Assembly: GCA_905250075.1 (NCBI GenBank)
Contig: CAJNOP010000521.1
Span: 86,630 to 150,629 of the forward strand
Length of the DNA stretch: 64,000 bases
Direction of reading: 5' to 3'
Origin: Rotaria sp. Silwood1
Lineage: Eukaryota > Rotifera > Eurotatoria > Philodinida > Philodinidae
Made by a program: the position numbers and the translations under genes
Shown: positions 1 to 11,341 of the stretch, piece by piece
Layout: each line of letters opens with the position of its first letter
Position numbering within the stretch: the stretch's first letter is position 1
Notes under the pieces: model-generated
Told to the model about the DNA's origin: nothing
The model's input: the letters and a program-made list of their open reading frames with translations, nothing else
The model's database searches: none

Positions 1-1083
1 ACCAAACGTCAATTGATAACTATTTATGGCCGTAGACTGTGTGACACGACAGTATAGACAACTATTTTTAGCTGTCTCGACAACTGTAATTAGTAGCCTG
101 GGAAGCCTATGAATATTCTTTATTATGATCCAGATGTAAAGGTCTAATGTCGAGAAAAAAAGAGTATTTTTGTTTTCTGATCTATACTTTAATGCAACAT
201 ATTTTGTACATTCTTGATAGGAGTCGTTCTATTAATTAATCATGTCCTATTTCTAAAACTAAAAGTCTGATATAGTTTTGAAATTCTTATCAGAGTTGTA
301 ACCATAAACGGTTAATATAGATATTTTTTTTGATTATTTTATGTGTCTTTTTTTTTCGCAAATTCAACATTTAACTGATGTTAAAGATTATTTGTATGAG
401 AAAAAAAATGTGCTGAATTATCCCGTTTAGTTGAAATTCATCACAATATTCTTATCACATTTTATCAATTCACTTTTCATATCAAGTTATATGATCAAAA
501 GAAAATTGACTAATCATTTAACATTATAATTATTATCGATTTACTTAGATTTCCTCTAAGATGTATTATGCATAGATATGACAGATAACCAAGCAAATAT
601 CATATGCAAAACAGATTAAATATACAAATAATCACTAACATCTGTGTCTTACAAACAGCTAACAAATATGAAAAGCTGTCATAGAATTTGGAATCCTATC
701 GAGTCTTCTATACCAAAAGACAAAACAACGTCCGGTAATAAATACAAAAAAAAAGTACTAAATCACAAGATAGATGACTTTTTAAGTATCCAACTAGCTC
801 CCGGTCATTGTCGACATATCAACAGTATTCAATATCATAACTGTAATGATTAGGATACGGACATGACTAATCACAAAGTTGTTCTACGCGAAGAATGATT
901 CATGCTGGTATATCGTTCGGTCTGATCGTTTTTACCGGTAACGAATGAAAAAAAGCTTAAGAGTTTTACTCTGCTCCTCTCCTCGATACGACGCATATAT
1001 CAAGAAAGTAAAGTTGTCAGTTGCGATAGAAACAAAAACAGCAAGTTAGGGATTCGTCAATTTCAGTAAAGCATGTTTTTTTT
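1..1083. other. AT-rich sequence without a recognised gene
   Basis: I see no convincing exon or named repeat here. A 69-codon open frame at 644-853 has biased, low-information composition and no flanking splice logic, so I treat it as chance. The stretch may hold upstream exons or the promoter of the small membrane-protein ORF that follows. Confidence 0.4.
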
Positions 1084-1107
1084 TTGCGTCCTATACACCA
1101 ATGTAAT

Positions 1108-1386
1108 ATGCATATATTAAAAATAATTCTCTTTTTCTCATTTAAGATTCCTGAACTGAATGATTTTGGTCATCATTTACAAGTAATTCTCAAACAAACA
1201 AATCAAACATCAAAACAACGTCGTTTAATAAAAACACTTATTCTCATATGTCAAAATCTTTTTCTTATAATCGGTGTTATAATTGCTTTAGTATTAGCAT
1301 CAGTTTGGCGCTATTATCATCGTATAAATATTTATGATTATGTTTGTAGTCGAGATGTATCTCGATGGTTTTGTCGTAATCATTAA
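1108..1386 (+). CDS. Small hypothetical membrane protein, or last exon of a longer gene
   Basis: Not recognised. From the ATG at 1108 the frame gives 92 residues. A short hydrophobic start is followed by a polar, basic stretch (QTSKQRR) and then a strong membrane segment of about 22 residues (LILICQNLFLIIGVIIALVLA). The C-terminus is Cys-, Arg- and His-containing (VCSRDVSRWFCRNH). A pyrimidine-rich tract ending in TTTAAG at about 1146 looks like a splice acceptor, so the piece could instead be the terminal exon of a gene whose earlier exons I cannot see. It ends only 187 bp before the ZIP transporter start on the same strand. The transmembrane segment and codon pattern make it look coding, but no function can be assigned. 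Confidence 0.4.
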   Translation: MHILKIILFFSFKIPELNDFGHHLQVILKQTNQTSKQRRLIKTLILICQNLFLIIGVIIALVLASVWRYYHRINIYDYVCSRDVSRWFCRNH

Positions 1387-1572
1387 AATTTATAAAAAAC
1401 AAAAGAAAAAAATATGAATCTTTTCAAATATTATTATCATTGACATGTGTGATAAAAAAAATTGCAGTTTAATTATCTCTGTTAGCTATTCAAATCCATC
1501 ATTTTCTTTTTTTTTTTCTACATGTTATTATTTTCATTCATAGTATATAGTCATAAAATTTTTTTTTAGATA

Positions 1573-4500
1573 ATGATTTATTATCTAGTCATCATTTCGA
1601 TTTTAGTGGGATCATATACAGTATTAACAAATAATAACATATTAAATAATTTTGAAGAAAATCTTCTTTATAAACATATTAAAACAAAAACTAATTTGGA
1701 TTTATTCTATCGAAAATTTATTAATACAAATAGTATAGATAATTTAAAAGTGATACAAAATATTCATCATGATAATGATATTCGAGATTTGAATATAGAA
1801 CATAAAGTAAATATTCAATAGTATTTCTTTTTCATAGTATTTAATTATCGTATATATTTCATAGATAATCAAATTTTTTTTTATTGTAATTTAATTAATT
1901 TACTTTTGTTTTACTTTAAATTGATATCATGTTTGTGAATATTTATTCAATCTATATAATAATTCTAAGCTTAATATGACTTCTATTTAGTTGTTTGTGA
2001 CATTTAATAAAAATTTAAAATGAATATTCTTGAGTAAGATTTATAAATGAATTAAAGACAATTAATGAATATATAAATCAATAGATTTTTGATCTTGTAG
2101 TAGTTATTCTATAATGATTGACAAAAAAGTTTAGAGCAGTTGCCTTTTTTAAGTTTTCTTTCTCAATGGTAATAATTAACAAGAATCGGAAAGATCATTT
2201 GCTTAGCTAAAAAAATTTCTCTATCACGATCGATAGAATCCAAGAAAACTATTTAGATGAGTGTTTGCGGAACAGCAAGATGCAGCTCTCTAACTTCCGT
2301 TCTGAAGTTTTGCGGGAAATTTTTATTTCATTCATGAAGAGATCAGCGATAAACAAATTGTTTTTTCAACAGCTTCCAATAGAAGTTAGAAAGCTGATTG
2401 TGAGAGGCTTGGTTTTTCGCAAATCATCATCAAAACAGTTCTTTTTTGAGTCTTCGAGCCTATCAATCCTGAGAAAGAATCCTTTCAACTATGCAAATGG
2501 TATTTTAGATCTATGCTAGTTATTATTATCGAGAAGGAAACTTGAAAATCCAATTGCTCTGAATTTATATTCAACGCTTAATATGATTTCAATTTGTAAA
2601 ACAAGCCTATCAGTAAGCTTTCGATAGATTGATGGCTGTACGACTTGATACAAGTATTTGTATTCAAACAGATTGTTACCTAACACTCTTTATTTTAATC
2701 TATATATACTTGTAAAGAAAGCGGTAGCGAGAAAGATGAGCACAAAAAGAATAAATGTGAGGAAAGTGGACCACGTAAAAAAATCAAAGTAAATAATTAA
2801 GGAGTCTGTAGAAAAATTAATGAAAGGTTAAAACCGATTTGAATCCAAACGAAAATTTTCTTATTTGTTTCAATCTTCATTAGATTCCTTGATCTTTCAA
2901 TAGATCTCATACTTTTACCTTGGTTGTCTTTCATCACCACTGCTTAAAATAATTTTTAGTTTTTATGCCAAGAAAAAGGATGGTATGTTCAGTACCTTGA
3001 AAAACTCGCAAAAAAAATTGTTCATCTATTTATAGAAGTACTTTTTTCATATGATAATATAACGAGCTTAATTTAAAAGCCGACTCTGTCAGGCACTGTA
3101 GCTTTACATGCTCTTTCAAACAACAAAAAAAACAAGTAATTTGATACAATTAGGCTTTGTCGAGAATTGTAGAACACGGAATCAGAAAAATGCACAGAGA
3201 AAAAAACAATATACTAAATAAAAATTTATATCGTTTGTGAAATGGAGAGAGACTTAAGTTTTCGATGCTTAACATTCACCAATTCCACGAAAGCATTGAG
3301 AAATAGACAAAATTTCGATATCGACACCAGAGATGTCCATCGCGGTTGAAAACTGATCGCTGCCGCGACGCCACCAAAAATAACCATGCCGCGACCGCGC
3401 CGCTGCCGCAATGATTGTTAGAATAATGTTGTGAATTTTACGATCTGTGACTGTTCAGGACTTGAGCTGTTGTTACCAATCGATAAGATTTGTTGAATCT
3501 CATAGTTTTGTACTTGCAAACACTGAAATTCTGTTCGAATTCATGCATTTTTGCATTGTTCTCCAAAAAAACCTACCGCTACCGCGCCGCTGCCGCGATA
3601 GTTAGTTATAAAAACGACCGCTGCCGCGCCGCACCGTGATGGTAATTTGAAAAAAAACAACCGCTACCGCGCCGCCACCGCCACAGCGGCAGCGGTCGCG
3701 CCGCGATGGACATCTCTGGTCGACACTATCATATTGTTTGAAAAGAGAAATATCTTTTAATAACGTCTGTTTAATGCATTGAGAATTTATTTTTTCTATC
3801 GAAGAATTATGATCATCGAATTCTAATGAACCTACTTCTTTTAAAAAATAAATAATAATATCTTCACATCATTTTCAGTGTTTTCAATCAATAAATGATC
3901 TGTTTAATGTTTTCAATATTCAACAAGATAATATAAATGATAGTTTAACTGTTGCTGATATCCAACGATTATTACCTGGTCTTGTTTATGCTAAATTTAA
4001 TACTGAATGTCGCGAATCAAAAGGACATGCAACATGGAAAAGTATACAATGAGTATGATTATTTACGTTAAAACTCTATGATTATTCTAGATATTTTGAT
4101 CGGTTTGATTGCTGTTACTTTTATTAATTGCTCAGCATTGACTGGTGCTTTTATATTGCCATTCCGAAAAAAATCTGCTTTTAAATGGATACTTAGTACA
4201 TTTATTGGTATAGGTATAATGAATATTTTTGAGTATAAATGCATATAGACCAAGAGTCTGCTGTTTTTCAGCTGTAGGTACACTGACAGGATCAGGGATA
4301 TTCCATTTAATTCCTATGGTTAGTATATTTACATATATATTTTTAATGGGAAAAATATGTTTTCTTTTTATTTTTTTCTTAAGGCATTTAACATTCCAAA
4401 ACTTGATACTTATCATCGCTATCTTAATACAGCTCTTGTCACAATGATTGCTATCTATATATTTTATATGCGTGATCAACTATCAAGAATTTTCTTAAAT

Positions 4501-6293
4501 ATTGAAACAGTTTGTATATGTTATTATTTAATAAATTTTATTGTTTTATTTTACTTCTATATTTAGGTTATATGTACACATAACCATGAATGTGATGAAA
4601 TATCAGTAAATTTCTTTAATTATTTACTTACTTGAAATATTTGTTTTTCTTTCTTTTTTCATTATAGATAGAATCAAGCGATATAAATAAATATATTCCT
4701 TCTTGTACTCAAAACTCAACCGACAAAAATTCTAAAGTATGTCTCAAATATTTCAAATTTAGGAGAATATAACAGATTTCATGTTTTCAAAAAAATTTCA
4801 ATTTCTACACATCAATCTGCAATGTATGATGCTACAAGCTAAAGAATACTATTGCAAGACTCCAGAATACTTTCGATGATATATAGCTAGAATTCATTTT
4901 TACACATTCATTTGAAGAAGTCTAATTTCTAGCTTGGCGTTAAGTTGAACTGAAAAATTCATTTTATAATGACAAGTATATGGGATATGCGTGCTGATGC
5001 TGTTGTAGCTAGGGGGTGTGAGTTTGTGGGTGAAGACAAGAGTTGCATCTCTACCGATCGCATCATTCACACTCAGATATTAAGTTTATGGGTTGTTTTT
5101 CACTGACCTAATTATGAGTTAGCTAATGTTTTATTTAAAATACATGTTAGAAGTCAAAAACAAAGCAAGACAACTATCTTATAGGATTAGTCATCAATGC
5201 TAATATTGAAGTTACTCAATGAAGCATTGACGAACAGTTAACTGTAATAGAATAAATTTTTTAATACAACTTAGTCCCATAAATATACACAACATGTCTA
5301 TATCCTTTTCATATTAAAGGGAATTACTGGACTGGATACGGTACAGACTAATTGTTTTAGTTCCGGTTCAGAGAACATCTTGCCCAAACCTATATGTAAG
5401 TCAATCTAATCTAAAAAATATAAACTTCATTTTCATATTCTTTTTGTATTCAAATTAATTATCTGTGTTTATATCTTGAAGCATTGAAATAAATCTTCAT
5501 GAAATATTTTTCCTAGTCATTGCATTTGAATTTCCTGTCACAAAATAGATTTGATTGACTTTTTTGTTTTCTTCTTAAATAAATCTTCGATTTTCTGTTT
5601 TCTTAGATCTTGATTGCAAGTAAATATCTCGATAATCTAATAGAAAATTTAAAAGCAATGAAAGCAGCTGGATGGATGATTTTTATTGGAGATATGTTAC
5701 ATAATTTTATTGATGGTTTAACATTAGGTGCAGCGTTTATGGTATCAATTGGTGAAGGTCTTCGAATGACTTTACCAATAGCATGTGAAGAATTTCCACA
5801 TGAACTTGGTGATCTAGCTGTTTTACTTAGTAGTGGTTTAACTATTGGACAAGCAATCATAGTTAATTTTCTATCAGCTTGCAGCTGTTATCTTGGATTT
5901 TTCGTTGGCGCAAAATTAGGTTTGTTAAAATTTAAGTTATTCACTCAGCAATTTAATTCCTTTTTGTTTTTTAAGGAGAATTAGAAGAATTTCATCCATG
6001 GATATATGCTTTAGCTGGTGGAATGTTTGTGTATATTGGTCTTGCAGATATGGTAGATGAATATTTTTTTTTTTGAATCAAGATATTATGTTTTTCATTT
6101 CGTATAGATACCAGAACTTGTTGCAATGGGTGATGAAATAGAAAAAGATTATATTGACACGAAAAAATCCATAACAACAATTTTAAAACTTAAAATATTA
6201 TTATGTCAAAATAGTGGTGTTATTCTTGGTGTTATTATCATGTTTCTACTCGGGAAATACGGTACACATTTAGAAAGTCTGATTGAATTCTAG
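1573..6293 (+). CDS. SLC39A8/SLC39A14: ZIP-family zinc/metal transporter, ZIP8/ZIP14-like (10 exons)
   Basis: Likely moves Zn2+, and perhaps Fe2+ or Mn2+, into the cytosol across the plasma or endosomal membrane. Exons by eye: 1573-1806, 3879-4041, 4091-4213, 4272-4318, 4384-4509, 4567-4605, 4668-4736, 5607-5919, 5976-6052 and 6108-6293. Joined they give 458 codons plus stop, in frame, close to human ZIP8 (460). Exon 1 carries a signal peptide (MIYYLVIISILVGS). Exon 2 matches the extracellular region of vertebrate ZIP14 (CFQSINDLF). Then come GTLTGSGIFHLIP, the metal-binding HNFIDG at about residue 299 and EEFPHE at about 328-333, followed by AGGMFVYIGLADM. EEFPHELGD is diagnostic of the ZIP8/ZIP14 branch rather than HEXPHE ZIPs. 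The His-rich loop typical of ZIPs is reduced to CTHNHECD. Intron 1 is about 2.07 kb and contains a hAT-type MITE. AATAAA lies at 6441. Confidence 0.9.
3328..3718. mobile_element. hAT-type MITE in intron 1 of the ZIP gene
   Basis: The 391 bp, GC-rich element has inverted ends CAGAGATGTCCATCGCGG and its complement. The flanks ATCGACAC (3320-3327) and GTCGACAC (3719-3726) match at 7 of 8 bases, as expected for an aged 8 bp target duplication. CAGAG-type ends with 8 bp duplications are hAT hallmarks. The interior is made of CCGCTGCCGCG-like runs with no coding capacity. A second copy lies at 58663-58989. Confidence 0.8.
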
Positions 6294-7071
6294 AATGAAA
6301 AGAATTTTTTTTTTTCGTTTTATCTTTCACTTGATTTATAATTACAGGAAAAAGAAATAATCTTTGAACTTTTTGTTTTCGTTTTTTTTTATCTGTTTTC
6401 GATAGTCATTTATTATGAACTTTATTTCATATAATTTTTCAATAAAGAGAAATGAAGTATGTTTAACAATTAAAAATATTTAAGTAAAGTAATACAGTAG
6501 ATTTTATTTATTTAAATAGAAAGAAAAGCGCATTTGTCTAATGTCTGAGAAATTGAAAATGGAGAACTACGAACGTCTTTTTTTCTGATATCATATGAAA
6601 CAAAACCATTTTGAAACTCATGATTTCTACAAAACATGCATAAAAGCGGTATTTTGTTTCGATTTATTGGTGGTTTTAACACGTGCTTTAGATCTATAGT
6701 TCAAGACACGATTCAGTTCATTATCCTTTCACGTCTCTATTTTGAGCAACATACAGTTGTATTCTATATGAAAAATTATATTATTTCTTTTCTTTCTTAA
6801 ACATCAACAACAATAAAAGAGATTATCTCAAATTCTATAAAAAAAGAAGTGGTCCAACTTGATGCCTCTCTATTTCTAAAATTCGATCAATATCGCTAAT
6901 AATACGTTCGTTTATTGCTGATAACACTATGTTAGTACCAAACGTCAAAATTGTTACAGCACGGGTACCAACTCGTCTTCGTCATATATCTGTGCCAATG
7001 ATCTACGTTGTAAGACTACAACAGACATATATAACAGTCACCATAGCCAATGAATACTTCACTATACTGTA
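6294..7071. other. Intergenic, no recognised gene
   Basis: It holds the ZIP 3' region with an AATAAA at 6441, then AT-rich sequence. Earlier parts of the decayed gene at 7072 may extend into 6840-7071, but no motif was recognisable. Confidence 0.5.
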
Positions 7072-7481
7072 ATGAGCTTGTGCACCGCATGTTTTTCTGT
7101 TGAAGCTTTTCTACAATCAACGCTTGAATGTTTCTATAAAAATCAAGGCTATTTAACCTTTCTTGTCGACTATGACAACGCATCATTTTTTTTAATAATT
7201 TCACTGCACTTGATTCATCCCCTAATGTTACACATTTTGCAATAACGAGCACTATTGGCTCTATGCTCACAGAACTCTTCATTGAAAACTGAAACCTGTC
7301 TTTCTATTATTCATCGTATTTCACTCAATGCCAGGCACCATCGTGCTCCTATCAAATTTTACAAGATGATACAACACTCGAAGCTATGACGGCAGTTGTT
7401 GCTCTAGTTGGAAGTCTTTCAGTCTCGCTGTGCATCTTAACTTCATTGCTTATCACTGCATTTTTCAATCTCTTTCAGTGA
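7072..7481 (+). pseudogene. Decayed C-terminal half of a rotifer-expanded membrane protein (copy A)
   Basis: The plus strand reads FSVEAFLQSTLECFYKNQ, then in another frame TIGSMLTELFIEN, an in-frame TGA, NLSFYYSSYFTQCQAPSCSY, and a hydrophobic segment (AVVALVGSLSVSLCILTSLL) before a stop at 7479-7481. From memory, the order 'EALLQSTLECFY', 'ELFIEDW', 'YSSYFxxCxPxxCxY' and a final transmembrane segment is the C-terminal layout of a large uncharacterised family in bdelloid genomes. The TGA stands where that family usually has Trp, and at least one frameshift lies near 7200. The ORF on the opposite strand (7016-7282) is a shadow. N-terminal parts are not visible. I am fairly sure this is a broken gene, less sure of the family, and its function is unknown. 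Confidence 0.55.
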
Positions 7482-8215
7482 CAAGTACGGCAGCAGCATG
7501 TAACGCAAGAATTTGATAAGAATCTGTTTGCATTTTGTGTTTCTTCAGTAGAAACAGTTCGGTAGAGAACTCTCATTCATTAACTTCTATTGTAGACCGT
7601 TAATTTTTTAAGAGAAATCTTGAAATGAATAAGAACTGTCAGAACTACAAGCATGGTTTTAGAATGAGAAAAAAGTGCCAATAGACTTTCCTTGAATGCA
7701 TTACTTAATCTTTTGTCTCTTTCAGAAAATTCATTGTTTTGAAAAAAAAGTGAAAATGGAGTTTTTTTTTTCGTTGAAAGATGCAACAAAGTTTTCTCTC
7801 TCTGAATATATATGACATTTGTAAAAAAAACTTTTAGCCCTACTACTCAGTTTTCCGGAGGGAAGAGAAGAAGGAAGGACAACTAAACATTGAAAAAAAA
7901 GGTATTTTATTAAGTATGAACGATATCACATATATCGTATTTGATTTAATAAAAAAAACATTTTAGCTTCTTTTCAATTATGATTGACTATCTTCGGCCA
8001 CAAGATTCGCGCTCAGTTGCAAAAATGGAATGCATGCGAAGATTCGAATCATACACGCAATATACAACATCAATGATTTTCAACACGGATCTACTTATTT
8101 CTACTCTGTACATCGGTATCCATTTTTGTTATCTATACAGTCATGAGCTACTCAATAACTACATTTTGCAGGCAAGAATCTGTCTGTTGATCAATTTCAA
8201 CAGATGTAAAAAACA
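7482..8215. other. Spacer between the two decayed copies
   Basis: AT-rich sequence with no recognised gene. An open frame at 7980-8261 has no recognisable motif. It may be the worn N-terminal part of copy B, but I cannot show that. Confidence 0.4.
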
Positions 8216-9256
8216 TGTGGCTTCGGTGCCTTTCATTGTTCATATTCTCATTTATCTGTAATCTATTTATTGTTTGTCTATATCAAATGCACTTTTCATC
8301 AATATGCTCAAGTCAATTTATCTCTGATCCATACCTTCCAAAGTTCTTTCGTTTGTATCATCAGTTGGATGCACCATTTTTACTCATTTTCAGACACTAT
8401 GTATCCTATGCAATCTTGTTCAGGATGCTATGAATGATGTTCGTGAGCAATATGTCGTTCATATTTCGTTTCTGCTACCAAGATCGATTTTAACTTGTTT
8501 AGTAAGGCAATTAATTTATCACTTGTCAACTTTGTCTCGGCTTTACCTAACTCGCTTTCGTAATCGTTTTAACTCGTCTGAGGCATGACACAAGTGAACG
8601 GTTTGGGTTCAGTCTATTCGACCAACTGGTATCATGTACCTGATAATTTACAGAAATTAGCAACCATGTACTGGTATCCACCATACTATGACGACAATAG
8701 TTGCAACTGTGCCACCTCATCAACAGGCACTCAGCCTTCAATGCCTACAATCAAGGTTATCTTGTCGGGTAAGAGAATCCTTGGTTCACTATACGAGTTG
8801 CCACTATAGGTATTGATGAAAAATTCAGTTGTCTCCATGAAATGTATCTCTGCCATTAGTTTCGTCATGAAAAAAAAAAGAACTATATAAGTAGTTTCTT
8901 TCTTAGATACACTCCTTCGAAGTACAATCCAATGCCTTCATGTTAATCCGCGTGTTGATCTTCTCTTTCTCTACTTGAATACAACATTGCCATTCCCTAC
9001 CGCCATAGACAAAAATAAAACTCGTTTTTCTCTTAATAATACCCTTGCTTCAATGGTTCAGCAAATATTTATCGAAACGTGTTCATCTAACCTTTCATAT
9101 GAACGATTCTGCCAGAAGTGTGTCCCTATGGCTTGTTCTGTCACACTCATAGAACGAAATAGCTTTATCATTATTTTTACGATCCTCTGACGAATCTATG
9201 GCGAATTGACCACTTTTCTTAGACTAATGGTTCTTTTCGGTCTTCTCATGGGTTAA
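8216..9256 (+). pseudogene. Decayed second copy of the same membrane-protein family (copy B)
   Basis: Segments in several frames line up in the expected family order: SSICSSQFIS (about 8305-8340); then NLVQDAMNDVREQYVV (about 8418-8465); then YHVPDNLQ and a cysteine cluster SCNCATSS (8585-8760); then, after an intron-like gap, DTLLRSTIQCLH (about 8906), LASMVQQIFIETCSSNLSYE (about 9047-9105), CQKCVPMACSV, and a hydrophobic end IYGELTTFLRLMVLFGLL that runs past a TGA at 9188-9190 to a stop near 9256. At least two frameshifts and two internal stops were seen. It lies 735 bp downstream of copy A in the same orientation, consistent with tandem duplication and then decay of both. The family label rests on recall of rotifer proteins. 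Confidence 0.5.
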
Positions 9257-9928
9257 CAAGCTGATTGTGATATGCAAGCGACAACAGCGATGAATCTGAA
9301 GCGAGTGAGTTTTTTGCCATACACATCCAAATGAGAAGTATATTGTCAAGAATATTGGTTGATAAAACATCTCGCACATTGGTTTCGCATCAATAATGCT
9401 CAATGTCAAAATTTGGATCATTTCCTTAGCTTCTTCTGTTTATATGTCACTATTAGTTCAATAATTGTTGTATTTCTACGAGTATAATGCTGTATAACCA
9501 CTATTCTTGTTTTTCTGTAAGCATTTTAAATATTGTATTCTGTACAATGTGACCTATGCAAGTGTTGCTATAATGAGTGCCTTTGTCACTAAAACGAATA
9601 TCTAATATTACTAGATGAAGAAATCTCATATAGTCAAGCGTATGAATAATTGAGAATATTTTCTAAAGTGAAGATCATTGCCGCATAGTATTTGCGCTAA
9701 TTTTGTCAAAACAGTTATTGAATCAAATTATGGTTGAGTCTGTTCTGTCAAATAATTACCAGGGTGTGAAGGTACATGGCGATTAAGTTGTAGTTGAACT
9801 TTCGTATTCTCTTTTTCTAAATCACCAATGGTACCTTAACTAATACCTACACCAACCCATACCCTTCATATACATACATGATACAAAAGAATAGGTATTA
9901 TATGAATGGCTACTTTATCAATTGTCTA
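9257..9928. other. Intergenic, no recognised gene
   Basis: The minus-strand frame at 9224-9421 is a shadow of copy B. Nothing else stands out before the 3' end of the minus-strand nuclease-like gene. Confidence 0.5.
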
Positions 9929-11341
9929 TTATTCCTTCTGTTTTAAAGTAATTTTTGCTTTTTCCGCATTTGATACACCTACAAGATTATTGCTTTTCTT
10001 TTGCTTTGTTTTTTTAGCAGTTGATAGTTCTTTCTTTGCGATTTCATCTACTGTCTTTTGCCATTCTCTTACGAGTATTTTATATTCATCATCATTCTCA
10101 ATATTTATGCGTAGTTGATTATCGTTGATTTTATCTTTCAGAGTTCCCCAACACAGATGACTTGGTCGACAACATCGTCGATAATCACTGATAGCTGATT
10201 GTTTTGCATCTTGTTTTGAGGCATCTAACATTTTGCAGCGTAATGGATTGTGTCGAATAACCTTTGTATTGAGATTGTTGATATCTTCATTCTCACTATC
10301 TGAATCTGATTGTTCAGCATATGGAAATGTGAATAAACGTTTCTTTTGGCCAAACATAAATGTGATTACTTTTTTGTATTTTCCTTTGTTACTGAGATCT
10401 GCAGGATATGTCCAACATTGTGTGAGAGTGACAGGAGTACAACAATCAAATATTTTTTTGACACTTTCCAAGTCGTTCGGTAAGTATGGCATTCTATCGA
10501 GGTTAGCATCGTAGGCGTCTGAAAACATCTTCTTGAAATAATCATTAACATCTTGATTTAGAGTTTCATTGACATGATTGTCATCGTTTGATTTAGGTAA
10601 CATGGCTTTCTCACAAGGCTCGTTTTGTTTTATTGAGTCAACTTTTAAAGTTGTGCTGATCAATCTTCTGCCAATCTTATCAACTTCGTGGCGCCACTTT
10701 TCAGTGAATTTGAGATAGTCCGGATGTGATTCTACTCTATTATGAATAGTCATATCATGCCCATTATCTGTATAGGATCCCCACCGCAAATGGCTTGGAC
10801 GACAACACCAAAGATGCAAAGTCTTTTTATGCTCGTTCCTTTCATTCGAATGAACCTTTTCAGATAATTCTCGGATCATCTCACACCTCAATGGATTGTG
10901 ACGTACTAGCTTAATGTCCGCGCATTGCTCCTCGTGAGGAAAACAGAATAGCTTCTCTTTATCCATTCCAAAAACGTATGCCTCCATGATCGTTTCATAC
11001 ATTGGTTTGTCTGGTAAGTATGTCCAGCAACCTATCAATCTAACAGATGTACAAATTTTGAATACTTCCTCAGCAGCCTTACGATTCTTGGGTAGACATC
11101 TCATTTTATCCAAATCTTCATCAAAGGCATAGTCGAACTTTTCCTTGAGATACGAAATAACTGCATCGTCAACCTGATTAATATCAGTAGTTGATGATGG
11201 CAAGTTAGAGACTGTTGAGATGACATTAGTCGTGGTGGCAGATTCTTGCTCTTGTTTAGATGAAGTAATGGTTGACGGCACATTGTCTTTCAATGATTCT
11301 GTCGAATGATCGAGACATGACTCTGTTGTTGTTGTCATCAT
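9929..11341 (-). CDS. Protein with two tandem His-Me (HNH/homing-endonuclease-like) zinc-loop domains
   Basis: Intronless coding frame of 470 residues from the ATG at 11341 (a second ATG follows at 11338). The frame stays open 13 codons further upstream, but that part contains an acceptor-like TTTTAG, so I take the later start. A Ser/Thr-rich N-terminus of about 60 residues precedes two copies of a domain of about 165 residues, roughly 60-235 and 260-440. Each copy runs: helix, CWTY, FGMDKEKLFCFP or FGQKKRLFTFP, RHNPLRC, a variable spacer, CCRPSHLxWG. This resembles the His-Me finger zinc loop of I-PpoI-like homing endonucleases, with RH as possible catalytic His and the Cys/His residues as possible Zn ligands. 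Copy 1 continues SYTDNGHD, offering the metal-binding Asn; copy 2 has TLKDKIND and may have lost it. The C-terminus is Lys-rich. Nuclease activity is an inference. Confidence 0.65.
   Translation of the reverse strand: MMTTTTESCLDHSTESLKDNVPSTITSSKQEQESATTTNVISTVSNLPSSTTDINQVDDAVISYLKEKFDYAFDEDLDKMRCLPKNRKAAEEVFKICTSVRLIGCWTYLPDKPMYETIMEAYVFGMDKEKLFCFPHEEQCADIKLVRHNPLRCEMIRELSEKVHSNERNEHKKTLHLWCCRPSHLRWGSYTDNGHDMTIHNRVESHPDYLKFTEKWRHEVDKIGRRLISTTLKVDSIKQNEPCEKAMLPKSNDDNHVNETLNQDVNDYFKKMFSDAYDANLDRMPYLPNDLESVKKIFDCCTPVTLTQCWTYPADLSNKGKYKKVITFMFGQKKRLFTFPYAEQSDSDSENEDINNLNTKVIRHNPLRCKMLDASKQDAKQSAISDYRRCCRPSHLCWGTLKDKINDNQLRINIENDDEYKILVREWQKTVDEIAKKELSTAKKTKQKKSNNLVGVSNAEKAKITLKQKE

Noticed and set aside
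4737..5606. A possible extra ZIP exon near 5366-5395 between TTTTAG and GTAAG
   Set aside because: Its 35 bp length would break the frame, and joining 4736 directly to 5607 keeps it and gives an exact 458-codon protein.
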